A DNA stretch of 64,000 nucleotides from Formosa sp. Hel3_A1_48 (GCF_001735715.1 NZ_CP017259.1:434001-498000), one strand, 5' to 3'. Counted from the stretch's first letter, positions 1 through 9,787 are shown. Translations and numbers: made by a program. The notes: a model not told the origin generated them from the sequence alone.

Positions 1-1
1 T

Positions 2-1120
2 GTAGACGAACTTGTAAAGCGTGTGCGACTTGCCAAAAATCAAAAAGAAGTGGTTTCTATTGCTTATCAAGGAAATGTGGTTGAAGTATGGGAAGCTTTT
101 TATGAAGCTAATATTTATATTGAACTAGGAAGTGATCAAACCTCACTTCACAATCCTTGGGCAGGAGGATATTACCCCATGGGGCTCTCGATAGAAAAGG
201 CCAATGAAATGATGCGTAATCAACCCAATAAATTCAAAGAACTTATTCAAGAAAGTTTGATACGGCATGCAAAAATCATTAAAAAACACAGCGATCTAGG
301 AACCTATTTCTTTGACTATGGAAATGCTTTTTTGCTCGAGGCATCAAGAGCGGGAGCAGATATCCTGAGAGAAAATGGCCAAGATTTTGTTTATCCGAGC
401 TATGTCCAAGATATTATGGGTCCTATGTGTTTTGACTATGGGTTTGGGCCATTTCGCTGGGTATGTGCTAGTGGATCTGAAAAAGATCTTGCCAAAACAG
501 ATATTATCGCTTGTACTGTTTTAGAGGAAATGAGCGCAACTGCACCCGCAGAAATTCAACAGCAACTAAAAGACAATATTAAGTGGATCAAAGGAGCTCA
601 AGACAATAAATTAGTTGTAGGGTCTCAAGCGCGTATTCTCTACGCTGATGCAGAAGGAAGAATGAAAATTGCCTCTGCATTCAATACCGCTATTGCCAAT
701 GGAGAAATTGGTAGCATTATTTTAGGTCGTGATCATCATGATGTTTCAGGAACGGACTCCCCATACAGAGAAACCAGCAATATTTACGATGGATCAAAAT
801 TTACAGCCGATATGGCTATTCAAAATGTTATTGGTGATAGTTTTAGAGGTGCCACCTGGGTCAGCATTCACAATGGTGGCGGGGTTGGCTGGGGTGAAGT
901 GATAAATGGAGGGTTTGGTATGGTTCTTGATGGTACATTAGAAAGTGAAAAAAGTTTAAAGTCAATGTTATTTTGGGATGTCAATAATGGTATTTCTAGA
1001 CGAAATTGGGCGCAAAATAAAGGGGCTACTTTTGCCATAAAAAGAGCTATGGAGCAAGAGCCTAAACTTAAAGTTACCCTCCCTAACAGCGTAGATGAGA
1101 ATCTTTTGAATCAGGTTTAA
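2..1120 (+). CDS. hutU: Urocanate hydratase (urocanase), C-terminal part, cut by window start
   Basis: The frame is open from base 2, so the gene begins outside the window; about 372 residues of a protein that is usually 550-680 long are present. Urocanase converts urocanate to imidazolonepropionate in cytosolic histidine degradation, using NAD+ as an electrophile. The segment GPMCFDYGFGPFRWVCASG carries the conserved active-site cysteine region of the family, and HNGGGVGWGEV is the glycine-rich NAD-binding segment. The C-terminus is complete (stop at 1118-1120). A first internal GTG at 23 is only a Val codon in the middle of the protein, not the start. No other hut gene is visible on this side. 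Identification is firm. Confidence 0.95.
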   Translation, partial: VDELVKRVRLAKNQKEVVSIAYQGNVVEVWEAFYEANIYIELGSDQTSLHNPWAGGYYPMGLSIEKANEMMRNQPNKFKELIQESLIRHAKIIKKHSDLGTYFFDYGNAFLLEASRAGADILRENGQDFVYPSYVQDIMGPMCFDYGFGPFRWVCASGSEKDLAKTDIIACTVLEEMSATAPAEIQQQLKDNIKWIKGAQDNKLVVGSQARILYADAEGRMKIASAFNTAIANGEIGSIILGRDHHDVSGTDSPYRETSNIYDGSKFTADMAIQNVIGDSFRGATWVSIHNGGGVGWGEVINGGFGMVLDGTLESEKSLKSMLFWDVNNGISRRNWAQNKGATFAIKRAMEQEPKLKVTLPNSVDENLLNQV

Positions 1121-1139
1121 TGAATTAAATTTTTTTATT

Positions 1140-1682
1140 ATGAAACAATACATATTGACAATTACAATATTACTTTTGACTATTACGTCCTGTGATTCTG
1201 TTCGTGTTGCGGCAGACTATGACCGTTCTGTAAACTTCTCCTCTTACAAAACATTTGGATTTTTCAAAGAGGGCATAGATAAAGCAAAAGTTAGCGATCT
1301 AGACAAACGTAGAATCTTACGCGCAATCGAATCAGAACTTATCGCCAAAGGGTTTACAAAATCAAAAACACCTGACTTATTAGTAAATATATTCACCAAA
1401 GAGCAGCAAGAAGTGAATGTCTACAACCAAAACATTGGAATGTTCGGTTGGGGATGGGGATGGGGCTGGAACCCCTTGATGATGGGCGCTAATCAAGTGA
1501 ATGTATCCACCACAACCAATGGCACACTTTTCATCGATTTGATTGATGCAAAAAACAAAGAACTCGTATGGCAAGGAGTTGGCGAAGGCTACTTGAGTAC
1601 AAGGATAGACAAAAAAGAAGAGCGCATCAAAAAATTCACAAGTTCGATATTAACAAAATATCCACCTGACGTAAATGATTAA
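1140..1682 (+). CDS. DUF4136 family lipoprotein
   Basis: A 180-residue exported lipoprotein: an N-terminal hydrophobic stretch ends in the lipobox-like LTITSC, followed by the DUF4136 fold signature (DYDRSVNFSSYKTFGFF near residues 27-43, and a C-terminal segment in which a GxGxGxL-like strand ends the domain). DUF4136 proteins are periplasmic or outer-membrane-attached lipoproteins of unknown function. A striking Gly-Trp run (WGWGWGW, about residues 104-110) sits in the middle, encoded by a short ggggat-type DNA repeat. It starts 19 bp after hutU and its stop codon overlaps, convergently, the stop of the ABC permease on the other strand, so no terminator separates them. Confidence 0.85.
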   Translation: MKQYILTITILLLTITSCDSVRVAADYDRSVNFSSYKTFGFFKEGIDKAKVSDLDKRRILRAIESELIAKGFTKSKTPDLLVNIFTKEQQEVNVYNQNIGMFGWGWGWGWNPLMMGANQVNVSTTTNGTLFIDLIDAKNKELVWQGVGEGYLSTRIDKKEERIKKFTSSILTKYPPDVND

Positions 1683-2755
1683 TTTGAAGCCTTAACATCC
1701 AACGCTTCCCGAAGCGTATTACCCATCAGCATAAATGCCATGACAAGGGCCATAATGCAAAGCCCAGGAATAATTGCCAAGTAAGGCTGTCCCAAGACAA
1801 TAGCATTGTAATGATTTTTAATCATAGCACCCCAACTTGCCATAGGAGGCTGAGCACCAATACCCAAAAAGCTTAATCCACTTTCGATGAGAATTGCAGC
1901 AGCAAAATTAGCTGCAGAAATAACTATCACTGGAGCCATAACGTTTGGCAAAATATGCCTAAGAATTATTCTAAAATCTGTCATACCTAAGGCACGAGCC
2001 GCTGTGATATATTGTTGTTCTTTGACGCTCATTACTTCGCCACGAACAACTCTAGCCACTTCCACCCACATAGTCAGACCTACAGCAATAAAAACTTGCC
2101 AATACCCTTTCCCTAAAGCCAATGTTATGGCAATAACCAGCAGAAGTGTTGGTATAGACCAAGTCACGTTAATCAAAAACATAACAAAATCGTCTATCTT
2201 ACCCCCAAAATATCCTGAAACACTCCCCAAAAAAATTCCGATAATTAATGAAATGAAAACCGCTATGAATCCAATAAAAAAGGAAATTCTTGACCCAACC
2301 AAAACGCGGCTAAGAACATCTCTTCCGTAATTATCCGTCCCCAAATGAAAGGTTTTGTCTACTATGTAAGGCTTTGGCGTCGTTGCATAATCAACAACGT
2401 TTTCAATACCTTCTAAATCTTTGGCCTCAAATGGAGTATAAATTAGTTTATCGGATTCTATTCTATACGAAGAAATAGGCAATTCGACATCCGGAAATTT
2501 AGAACCAAAAAAAAGACGATCTAATTTATTTTGACGTGCTTTGAGCGCATTAGGCTGCACTAACATTTGAACATGAAACCCTGGGGGTTTTGAATGAATA
2601 CTGAGATGCATTTGATTCGCATACTGACTACGGTCTGGAGACAACACATAGGCAAAAATTGAAACCAATCCTACGCTAGCAATAAAGAAAATACTACCAA
2701 CCCCCAAATAACTTCGTTTAAATTTGTGGACCGCCAATGCCGTTAATCCCTGCAT
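1679..2755 (-). CDS. ABC transporter permease, DppC/OppC type
   Basis: A 358-residue inner-membrane permease of the peptide/nickel (Dpp/Opp) ABC import family. One N-terminal membrane helix (about residues 18-38) is followed by a long extracytoplasmic segment of about 110 residues and then the BPD_transp_1 core with five helices. The cytoplasmic EAA loop that docks to the ATPase is visible as EQQYITAARALGMTDFRIIL. The motif HLGTDNYGRDVLSRVLVGSR before the core is typical of DppC/OppC. The long insert after the first helix is common in Bacteroidota members. It starts 12 bp after the tail-specific protease and is probably cotranscribed with it; partner permease, ATPase and binding protein are not next to it, so the substrate is unknown. 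Confidence 0.9.
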   Translation of the reverse strand: MQGLTALAVHKFKRSYLGVGSIFFIASVGLVSIFAYVLSPDRSQYANQMHLSIHSKPPGFHVQMLVQPNALKARQNKLDRLFFGSKFPDVELPISSYRIESDKLIYTPFEAKDLEGIENVVDYATTPKPYIVDKTFHLGTDNYGRDVLSRVLVGSRISFFIGFIAVFISLIIGIFLGSVSGYFGGKIDDFVMFLINVTWSIPTLLLVIAITLALGKGYWQVFIAVGLTMWVEVARVVRGEVMSVKEQQYITAARALGMTDFRIILRHILPNVMAPVIVISAANFAAAILIESGLSFLGIGAQPPMASWGAMIKNHYNAIVLGQPYLAIIPGLCIMALVMAFMLMGNTLREALDVKASN

Positions 2756-2767
2756 AATTTTGTGAAC

Positions 2768-4870
2768 TTAATTCTTAGCTGCCGACAGCTTGTCAAGCTT
2801 TGGCAGTTTATTCAAATCTGTCAATACATTTAAAGCCTCATCCATATAGATATCTTTGCTCAATGATTCATGCCAGCGCTCTCGTTTGATTCTGAATACA
2901 GAGTCATTGGCCATGATTGGTTTTTCGTAAGCTAAAGACTCGAACGATAAATTTGTAGTGTAATCAGATAGAGCATCGAAGCGCTCCGATTCTTTTTCAT
3001 TTTTTTTCAGTTCTGCAACGTATTCACTGTACTTCAAACTGTAAACGTCTTTGGATCGTGCGTCTTTAATCCATCGAGCGTTTTCATCAATAAGCTTTAT
3101 TTCCGCACTGCTGTTCATACGCTCTTTACTTTTTTGCACCGTAGTTTCATAATCAATTGAACTTTTCCAAAGTTCATATGATGCAGGTTCAATTTCATCC
3201 CATGACAATGGGTTGTCTTGATCTTTTTCGCCTAAATCGATATATGAATAACGATCTGGAACAACAACATCACTTTTGACCCCTTCAAGTTGTGTAGACC
3301 CTCCATTGATTCGGTAATATTTTTGAGTAGTAAACTTGAAAGCTCCCATATCACCATTAGTATTGTTTCTTATCATTCTATTTAAATCGATAACATTTTG
3401 AACAGTCCCCTTACCGTAAGTTTGCTTGCTTCCAATGACAATAGCACGTTTATAATCTTGCATTGCTGCTGCTAAAATTTCTGAAGCAGAAGCAGAAAAC
3501 TCATTGACTAAAATAACTAAAGGACCATCCCAGCTTACAGAAGGGTCTCTATCCTTTAGAACCTGACGATCCTCCCCAGTTGATCGCACCTGTACTATAG
3601 GCCCTTCTTTTATAAATAAGCCTCCAATTTCGACCGCAGTTTTAAGGGAACCGCCGCCGTTGTTACGGAGGTCTAACACTAAGCCATCCATACCCTCGTC
3701 CTTAAGTCGTTCAATTTCTCTTTTGACATCAGTAGTAGAATTTCTACTGTTAACATCCTCAAAATCAATATAAAATTTCGGTAAATTAATAACCCCAAAT
3801 TTATATTTGCTTTTTTTGACTATACTAGATTTAGCGTAAGTCTCTTCTAGCTCTATTTCATCCCTTGGAATGCTTAAATCTTCTACAGTACCGTCTACTC
3901 TTTTCAAAGTTAGAATTACATTTGTTCCTTTGGGTCCTTTGATAAGTTTAACCGCATCATCCAAACGCATCCCTACTATACTCACAGCTTGATCTTCGTC
4001 TTCTTGACGAACTTTCAATATGACATCTCCTACTTGCAGTTTATTTTGACGCCAGGCTGAACCACCAGAAATTAATTCAGTAATGCTAATTTTATCCATT
4101 TTCTTTTGAAGACGAGCGCCAATACCTTCATATTTACCCGACATCTCAGCGTCAAAACGATCTTTAAATTGTGGCGCAAAGTAGTAAGTGTGCGGGTCAA
4201 ATGACTCTGAAATGGCATTGATATACATAGCCAACCAATCATCACGCCTCATATCATCGAAATAAACAGACACTTCTTGTAGGTTCTTTAGTGTAGATTT
4301 ACGCGCCTCCTCTTCAATATCTGCGTTTGACTTATTATCGTTGACAGCGTCAGATAACATATCGTGATAGTCTGTCAAAGTGCTGAATTTTATTTGCTTA
4401 CGCCAACGGTTAATCATCTCCTTTTTTGATGATACGTATTCCAAGTTTTCAGCATCTGACTGATAAACTTCATCCAACTCATAATTGAAAGGACGACCCA
4501 GCACTTCTGTATAAACAGCTTTAGACTCTTCAATTCTTTGTGTTAAACGGTTGTGGACGAGATTAAAAAACGACAAGTCATAATTTTTTATTTGATCATC
4601 AAGTAGTGTTTTAAAGGCCTCAAATTCCTTGACGTCAGACTTGTAAAAATAATGCTTGTAAGGATCAATTGTTTTTAAAAACCTACTATATACCTCCTCA
4701 GAAAATGGGTCGTCAAAGTCTTTTGGCTGAAAATGTCCTTCCTCAAGTAGATATGTAACCAGCTGCATTAGAAGCTTGTCCTTGTCAGGATCATCAAATG
4801 TTTTAGTAGTGAAACTGCATGAAGCAAAGGCGACAAAAACAGACAAAAGAAAAATATTAATATGTTTCAT
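2768..4870 (-). CDS. prc: Carboxy-terminal processing (tail-specific) protease, S41 family
   Basis: A 700-residue exported protease related to Prc/Tsp, which cleaves periplasmic proteins from the C-terminus and helps control envelope and peptidoglycan enzymes. The N-terminus is a lipoprotein signal (FVAFASC). An N-terminal Tsp domain (residues about 30-230) is followed by a PDZ domain (about 235-330, with GIGARLQKK and GDVILKV) and the S41 core. The catalytic Ser-Lys dyad is in NEFSASASEILAAAMQDY and SKQTYGKGTVQ. The C-terminal region matches the DUF3340 tail of the family. Length is normal. It is the first gene of a two-gene minus-strand unit with the ABC permease. Confidence 0.93.
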   Translation of the reverse strand: MKHINIFLLSVFVAFASCSFTTKTFDDPDKDKLLMQLVTYLLEEGHFQPKDFDDPFSEEVYSRFLKTIDPYKHYFYKSDVKEFEAFKTLLDDQIKNYDLSFFNLVHNRLTQRIEESKAVYTEVLGRPFNYELDEVYQSDAENLEYVSSKKEMINRWRKQIKFSTLTDYHDMLSDAVNDNKSNADIEEEARKSTLKNLQEVSVYFDDMRRDDWLAMYINAISESFDPHTYYFAPQFKDRFDAEMSGKYEGIGARLQKKMDKISITELISGGSAWRQNKLQVGDVILKVRQEDEDQAVSIVGMRLDDAVKLIKGPKGTNVILTLKRVDGTVEDLSIPRDEIELEETYAKSSIVKKSKYKFGVINLPKFYIDFEDVNSRNSTTDVKREIERLKDEGMDGLVLDLRNNGGGSLKTAVEIGGLFIKEGPIVQVRSTGEDRQVLKDRDPSVSWDGPLVILVNEFSASASEILAAAMQDYKRAIVIGSKQTYGKGTVQNVIDLNRMIRNNTNGDMGAFKFTTQKYYRINGGSTQLEGVKSDVVVPDRYSYIDLGEKDQDNPLSWDEIEPASYELWKSSIDYETTVQKSKERMNSSAEIKLIDENARWIKDARSKDVYSLKYSEYVAELKKNEKESERFDALSDYTTNLSFESLAYEKPIMANDSVFRIKRERWHESLSKDIYMDEALNVLTDLNKLPKLDKLSAAKN

Positions 4871-4992
4871 GGACTTGAGATATGTAGATAAAATTAATTC
4901 CTAAAGTAGCTGAAAAGTATAAAAATAATTGCTCAGGCACACATAATTTTTTGTTAAAGCAGCCAAAAGCAAATAATCAATCACAAAATACT

Positions 4993-5000
4993 TACTTTTG
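4993..5000 (+). promoter_or_regulatory. Putative -7 promoter box (TACTTTTG) upstream of surE
   Basis: TACTTTTG fits the Bacteroidota housekeeping -7 consensus TAnnTTTG and lies 21 bp before the surE ATG. No good TTTG-type -33 box is at the usual spacing, so support is moderate. Confidence 0.45.
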
Positions 5001-5020
5001 TAAAGGAAAACAAAGAAAAA

Positions 5021-5797
5021 ATGCCAAAAAAACCACTTATTTTAGTAACCAATGACGATGGAATTACAGCACCTGGAATAAGAACCTTGATCAAAGTAAT
5101 GAATAGCATTGGTGATGTGGTTGTGGTTGCCCCAGATAGTCCTCAAAGTGGTATGGGCCATGCCATTACCATCAATGACACGCTATACTGTAAAGAAGAA
5201 CACATAGACGAGGGTCCTCAAAAAGAATACAGCACGTCTGGTACGCCAGCTGATTGTGTAAAACTAGCAGTACATGAGCTTTTAGGTCGCCAACCAGACC
5301 TTTGTGTTTCAGGAATTAACCATGGCTCCAATTCATCAATAAATGTAATTTATTCAGGAACCATGAGTGCCGCGATTGAAGCGGGTATGGAAGGAATTCC
5401 AGCTGTAGGGTTTTCTTTACTCAACTACAATTGGGATGCTGATTTTGAGGCAACAGAAACTTATATCAAAAAAATATGCTTGACTGTTTTAAATAATGGC
5501 CTTCAAAAAGGAGTAGTACTCAATGTCAATTTCCCAAGTTTAGAAAAAGAAAAAATTAAAGGGATAAAAATCTGTCGTCAAGCTAACGCAAATTGGGTTG
5601 AAAAATTTGACAAACGCAAAAGCCCAATGGGCAGAGATTATTATTGGCTGACAGGGGAATTCATCAATCAAGATAAAGGAGAAGAAACCGATGAATGGGC
5701 TTTAAAACAAGGCTATGTTTCAATCGTACCCACTCAGTTTGATTTAACAGCGCATCACTACATACAAGAACTGAATAATTGGAATCTAAATGAATAA
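5021..5797 (+). CDS. surE: 5'/3'-nucleotidase SurE
   Basis: A 258-residue cytosolic nucleoside monophosphatase of the SurE family, which dephosphorylates 5' and 3' nucleotides with a bound divalent metal. The family signature VTNDDGI at residues 9-15 supplies the metal-binding Asp pair, and SGINHGSN (around residue 97) and SGTMSAAIEA (around 112) are the other conserved active-site segments. Length is normal. It is the first gene of a four-gene plus-strand run (small membrane protein, lpxB, comEC); its end overlaps the next start by 8 bp. The ATG is preceded by an A-rich leader and a TACTTTTG promoter box. Confidence 0.96.
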   Translation: MPKKPLILVTNDDGITAPGIRTLIKVMNSIGDVVVVAPDSPQSGMGHAITINDTLYCKEEHIDEGPQKEYSTSGTPADCVKLAVHELLGRQPDLCVSGINHGSNSSINVIYSGTMSAAIEAGMEGIPAVGFSLLNYNWDADFEATETYIKKICLTVLNNGLQKGVVLNVNFPSLEKEKIKGIKICRQANANWVEKFDKRKSPMGRDYYWLTGEFINQDKGEETDEWALKQGYVSIVPTQFDLTAHHYIQELNNWNLNE

Positions 5798-6083
5798 GAC
5801 TCAGATATTAAAAGGATTTGTAACTGGAATTTTAGCCAACAGCCTTGGCCTTTTTATTGTAGGGTTTGCTATGAGTAAATCGTCTGGACGTAACGATGGA
5901 ATCATGCAGGTTTTGGAGGCTGCCCATTCGGAAAATTTTCTTGGTAAACTCATCAGTCTTGGGGCCATACTAAATTTATTGTGTTTTTTTTATTTTATTA
6001 AAAAGAGAAAAGATGCCGGTGCTGCTGGTGTTTTAGTAGCTACCATAATTATTGCCATCATCACATTTATCATTAAGCTTTAA
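5790..6083 (+). CDS. Small membrane protein between surE and lpxB
   Basis: A 97-residue protein with three predicted membrane helices (about residues 8-27, 51-69 and 78-95). I do not recognise a named domain. The reading frame is supported by its position: it overlaps surE by 8 bp and ends 2 bp before lpxB, so it is translationally coupled within the operon. The position between surE and lpxB is one I associate with flavobacteria, but the function is unknown; a role in the cell envelope is only a guess from the neighbours. Confidence 0.8.
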   Translation: MNKTQILKGFVTGILANSLGLFIVGFAMSKSSGRNDGIMQVLEAAHSENFLGKLISLGAILNLLCFFYFIKKRKDAGAAGVLVATIIIAIITFIIKL

Positions 6084-6085
6084 AA

Positions 6086-7198
6086 ATGAAGTACTATATC
6101 ATAGCAGGAGAAGCGTCGGGCGATTTACATGGTGCTAACCTCATCAAAGCCTTGAAAAAAGAAGACCCCAATGGAGAATTTCGCGCATGGGGTGGCGATT
6201 TGATGCATGGTGCTGGTGCTAAGCTTGTTAAACATTACAAAGATTTGGCGTTTATGGGCTTTTTGGAAGTGGTGATGAACTTACGCACAATTTTTAAAAA
6301 TATAAGCTTTTGCAAAAAAGATATTGAAGCTTTTCAACCTGATGTTCTGATTTTTATTGACTATCCAGGGTTTAATATGCGTATTGCCAAATGGGCTAAA
6401 GCCAACAATTTTAAAACCCATTATTACATTTCACCTCAAATTTGGGCCTGGAAAGAAAACCGTATTCATCAAATCAAGCGTGATATTGATCAAATGTATG
6501 TGATTTTACCTTTTGAAAAAGATTTTTACGAAGTTAAGCACCTAATGCCTGTTACCTTTGTTGGCCATCCCCTAATTGATGCGATTGCAAATCGTCCAAA
6601 ATTAGATGTAAAGACAGTATACACAAAATACGGCTTGAGCAACCAACCAATAATTGTACTTCTTCCTGGCAGTAGAAAACAGGAAATTAAAAAAATGCTG
6701 CGTGTGATGTTGTCTGTAATAGATGACTTTTCAGAATACCAATTTGTGATTGCTGGTGCACCAAGCCAGTCGGAAGAATTTTACCAAACGTTTATAAAAA
6801 ATAGCAAAATTAAATTTGTGAGCAATGCGACCTACGACTTGCTTAGTGTAGCCGATGCGGCTTTAGTTACTTCTGGAACGGCAACACTAGAAACCGCATT
6901 GTTTAAAGTGCCCCAAGTGGTGTGCTACAAATCTAGCTGGTTGTCCTACAAGATTGGAAAACAAGTGGTGAAGCTCGATTATATTTCTTTGGTAAATCTT
7001 ATTATGGACCGCGAAGTGGTCTGCGAATTGATCCAAAACGACCTCAACACAAAACGCTTAACAAAAGAACTAAACCATATTTTAGACCCTAAAACTCAAC
7101 AAAACGTAAAAGACGAGTACGATGCGCTTGAAAAAAAACTTGGCGGCCCCGGTGCAAGCCAAAAGGTAGCTAAAGCTGTTTTTCAAGACTTGAAATAA
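6086..7198 (+). CDS. lpxB: Lipid-A-disaccharide synthase
   Basis: A 370-residue peripheral membrane glycosyltransferase (GT19) that joins UDP-2,3-diacylglucosamine and lipid X to make the lipid A disaccharide. The start MKYYIIAGEASGDLHGANL is the family N-terminal signature; FIDYPGFNMRIAKWAK and YYISPQIWAWKENR are the conserved donor/acceptor region; LLPGSRKQEI (around residue 193) begins the C-terminal Rossmann half, and TSGTATLETAL is the UDP-sugar-binding signature. Length is normal. It lies 2 bp after a small membrane protein and 22 bp before comEC in one operon. The identification is firm and indicates a Gram-negative outer membrane with lipid A. Confidence 0.96.
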   Translation: MKYYIIAGEASGDLHGANLIKALKKEDPNGEFRAWGGDLMHGAGAKLVKHYKDLAFMGFLEVVMNLRTIFKNISFCKKDIEAFQPDVLIFIDYPGFNMRIAKWAKANNFKTHYYISPQIWAWKENRIHQIKRDIDQMYVILPFEKDFYEVKHLMPVTFVGHPLIDAIANRPKLDVKTVYTKYGLSNQPIIVLLPGSRKQEIKKMLRVMLSVIDDFSEYQFVIAGAPSQSEEFYQTFIKNSKIKFVSNATYDLLSVADAALVTSGTATLETALFKVPQVVCYKSSWLSYKIGKQVVKLDYISLVNLIMDREVVCELIQNDLNTKRLTKELNHILDPKTQQNVKDEYDALEKKLGGPGASQKVAKAVFQDLK

Positions 7199-7220
7199 CC
7201 CCAACCCTACACATGAGAAA

Positions 7221-9245
7221 ATGCAATTTTTTGAGTACCCCATTGCGAGGCTTACTGTTGGCCTTATAATTGGTATTAGACTAGCTAATCAAAACCCTTT
7301 AACACTTAACAACTTAATATATTGTGGCCTTTGTTTATTTGTTGCTGTACTGTATTTTCATTACAAATCAAAAGCACACAAATACGATGTAGCAACACTA
7401 CTATTGATGTTATTATTTGTTATCACAGGGGTTTTAACATCCACATTTCATAATCCAAAGACAGATATTAAACACTATAGTTATTTTTTAAAAAAAAATA
7501 ATAATGAATTATTGTTGCGGATAACTCATGAAATGAATCCAACTGAATATAGCTACCGCTACATGGCAAAAGTACTACAGATTAATAAAAACAAATCTAA
7601 TGGTACAATTTTAATACAAACCCTCAATGATTCCATAATGTCGCCATTAGAAGTAGATGAAGTCCTTCGCATTAAAATTGAACCAAAACTTATTAATTCG
7701 CCAAAAAACCCACATGCATTCAGCTACAAAGATTACTTGGCTCGAAAAGGGATATTTCATCAAATCAGCATAAATTCTCAAACTAAGTTTGCGCATCTTA
7801 AAGGAAAAGAAAGCATAAAAGGTCGAGCGGCTAAAGCAAGACATTATATCGAACAAAAAATAGACGCCCTGGACATCAACTCCACGGCAGCTGGGTTTCT
7901 CAAGGCATTCTATTTAGGCAAAAGGAATGAGATTCCTGAAAATATCAAAGTAAATTATAGGGATTCAGGGGTAATACACATCCTTGCACTATCTGGCTTA
8001 CACGTCGGAATACTGTTAAGTATATTGGGGGTGTTACTGTATCCGTTGTTGAACTTTCGAAATGGCAAAAAAATACGCAGACTAGTTGTTATTATTGTAC
8101 TGTGGGGATTTGCCTTTATATCAGGACTAAGCCCTTCGATAGTTCGTGCCGTTACGATGTTTAGTTTTTTTGCTTTGGCGCAAGGTTTGAATCGTCAAAC
8201 GAATAGCATTAATACGCTTTCCATTTCAGCTCTAGTGGTATTGCTTATAGATCCTAATATTGTTTTTGATGTTGGCTTTCAGTTGAGTTACACTGCTGTT
8301 TTGGGCATTTTGATCCTAATGCCCATTTTGAATAAAATATGGAACCCAAAAAATATTTTACTTAATCCAATAGCTTCATTAATTAAAGTTTCTTTTGCTG
8401 CACAAATTGGCGTTCTACCGCTAAGCTTGTATTATTTTAATCAATTCCCAATATTGTTTTTTATAAGTAATTTACTCGTCATTCCCACTCTCACCCTTTG
8501 TCTTTGGATTGGACTTTTCATTGTGTTGTTCGCTGAAATTAAAATCCTCAACAAGCAGCTCATAGATGGATTTGAATTCCTCATTGAACTGATGAATAAA
8601 ATAACTAAATGGATCTCAAATTTTGATATTTTTATTTTTAAGAACATTAGTTATGATGAAATTCAAATGGTTTTATCATACCTGATTATCACGCTGTTGA
8701 TTAGTTACTTGAATCGAAAAACAGCTGTAAAAGTCCTTTACTTATGTATTGCTGTGTTGGGTCTTCAACTCTATGTCGCTTTCTTATATAATACAAATTC
8801 AACTCAAGATTTTATCGTTTTTCATAAAATGAAAAACTCGATTATTGGAATCAGAAATGGAACCACTTTAGAAATCCAAGAAGCAAATGGAAAAGATATT
8901 CCATCTGAATTCATAAAAGATTATATAGCAAAAGAAGGCATTCGCAAAAATTCAAATAAACATATGAAACGTTTCTACAGTATTGGCGGTCGTCATTTAC
9001 TTATCGTAGATGAAATTGGAATATTTGATTTTAAAACCGAAAGGTTTGATTGGGTGTTGTTGCGCAATAGCCCAAAAATTCATCTTGAGCAGCTTATCAA
9101 AACCCTTAATCCAAAATTGATAATTGCTGATGGCAGTAATTACAAAAGTTCTGTTACCCGATGGCAAAAAACCTGCAGGAAAAATAGTGTTCGCTTTCAC
9201 AATACTTATGAACAGGGTGCTTTTATCTATTCAATAAAAAAATAA
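7221..9245 (+). CDS. comEC: ComEC/Rec2 family competence membrane protein
   Basis: A 674-residue polytopic membrane protein of the ComEC/Rec2 family, which forms the inner-membrane channel for single-stranded DNA during natural transformation. An N-terminal region with two helices and a DUF4131-type domain is followed by the Competence domain with the diagnostic segment HILALSGLHVGILLSILGVL (around residues 252-271) and several later helices. The C-terminus after about residue 520 is soluble but does not show the metallo-beta-lactamase HxHxDH motif found in Bacillus ComEC; this shortened form is usual in Bacteroidota. It closes the surE-lpxB operon. Whether the organism is competent cannot be told from this gene. 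Confidence 0.92.
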   Translation: MQFFEYPIARLTVGLIIGIRLANQNPLTLNNLIYCGLCLFVAVLYFHYKSKAHKYDVATLLLMLLFVITGVLTSTFHNPKTDIKHYSYFLKKNNNELLLRITHEMNPTEYSYRYMAKVLQINKNKSNGTILIQTLNDSIMSPLEVDEVLRIKIEPKLINSPKNPHAFSYKDYLARKGIFHQISINSQTKFAHLKGKESIKGRAAKARHYIEQKIDALDINSTAAGFLKAFYLGKRNEIPENIKVNYRDSGVIHILALSGLHVGILLSILGVLLYPLLNFRNGKKIRRLVVIIVLWGFAFISGLSPSIVRAVTMFSFFALAQGLNRQTNSINTLSISALVVLLIDPNIVFDVGFQLSYTAVLGILILMPILNKIWNPKNILLNPIASLIKVSFAAQIGVLPLSLYYFNQFPILFFISNLLVIPTLTLCLWIGLFIVLFAEIKILNKQLIDGFEFLIELMNKITKWISNFDIFIFKNISYDEIQMVLSYLIITLLISYLNRKTAVKVLYLCIAVLGLQLYVAFLYNTNSTQDFIVFHKMKNSIIGIRNGTTLEIQEANGKDIPSEFIKDYIAKEGIRKNSNKHMKRFYSIGGRHLLIVDEIGIFDFKTERFDWVLLRNSPKIHLEQLIKTLNPKLIIADGSNYKSSVTRWQKTCRKNSVRFHNTYEQGAFIYSIKK

Positions 9246-9247
9246 GG

Positions 9248-9787
9248 CTAAAAACTTGATTTGAACGATTTGGCGTAAGCATTGAACGCATCTTGACTAT
9301 TGATCGTTTTGTAGAGGTCTTCACCAAAAAGTTTAAGGTAAAGCTCGAGTTGTGGTGCAGTTCTATATCCAGGAATGGGTGCTAAAAACTCAGCGTTTTC
9401 TCCCAAAAATAAAATGGTTGGATATGACCGTGTACCGAAATATTGAGCCATTTGGTGTTGACTGTTACGACGCTTGGCTTTGGCGGGGTCGTAATTGGGA
9501 TTAGAAAATGTCTGTCCATTAAAATCTACACCTTCATCGCCTTCAGCATTGAATTTTACAGCATAGTAATTGGCATTCACATATTCGGCAAGTTTTTTAT
9601 TGGAAAATGTATTGCGGTCCAACATTTTGCATGGCCCACACCATACAGTGTACATGTCAATCATTATTTTTTTGGGTTGTTCTTTTTGTTTAGCTAAGGC
9701 TTCATTCATGGTCAACCAATTGATTTCTTGTGCATTAACAAACACAGAAAATAAAAATAATATTAAGATGTATTTTAACTTATACAT
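9248..9787 (-). CDS. Exported thioredoxin-fold protein with CGPC active site
   Basis: A 179-residue protein with an N-terminal signal peptide (residues 1-19, ending FVNAQ) and a thioredoxin fold. The redox motif TVWCGPCKMLDRNTF lies near residue 48, and the cis-Pro loop is SYPTILFLG. It probably acts in the periplasm on protein disulfides. It ends 3 bp from the comEC stop in convergent orientation. Its start is overlapped by a 64-residue ORF upstream, suggesting coupled translation. Substrate is unknown. The family assignment is firm; a more specific name is not justified. Confidence 0.9.
   Translation of the reverse strand: MYKLKYILILFLFSVFVNAQEINWLTMNEALAKQKEQPKKIMIDMYTVWCGPCKMLDRNTFSNKKLAEYVNANYYAVKFNAEGDEGVDFNGQTFSNPNYDPAKAKRRNSQHQMAQYFGTRSYPTILFLGENAEFLAPIPGYRTAPQLELYLKLFGEDLYKTINSQDAFNAYAKSFKSSF

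Noticed and set aside
1887-2330. 147-codon plus-strand ORF
   Set aside because: Antisense to the ABC permease gene; composition is that of a reverse-complement shadow.
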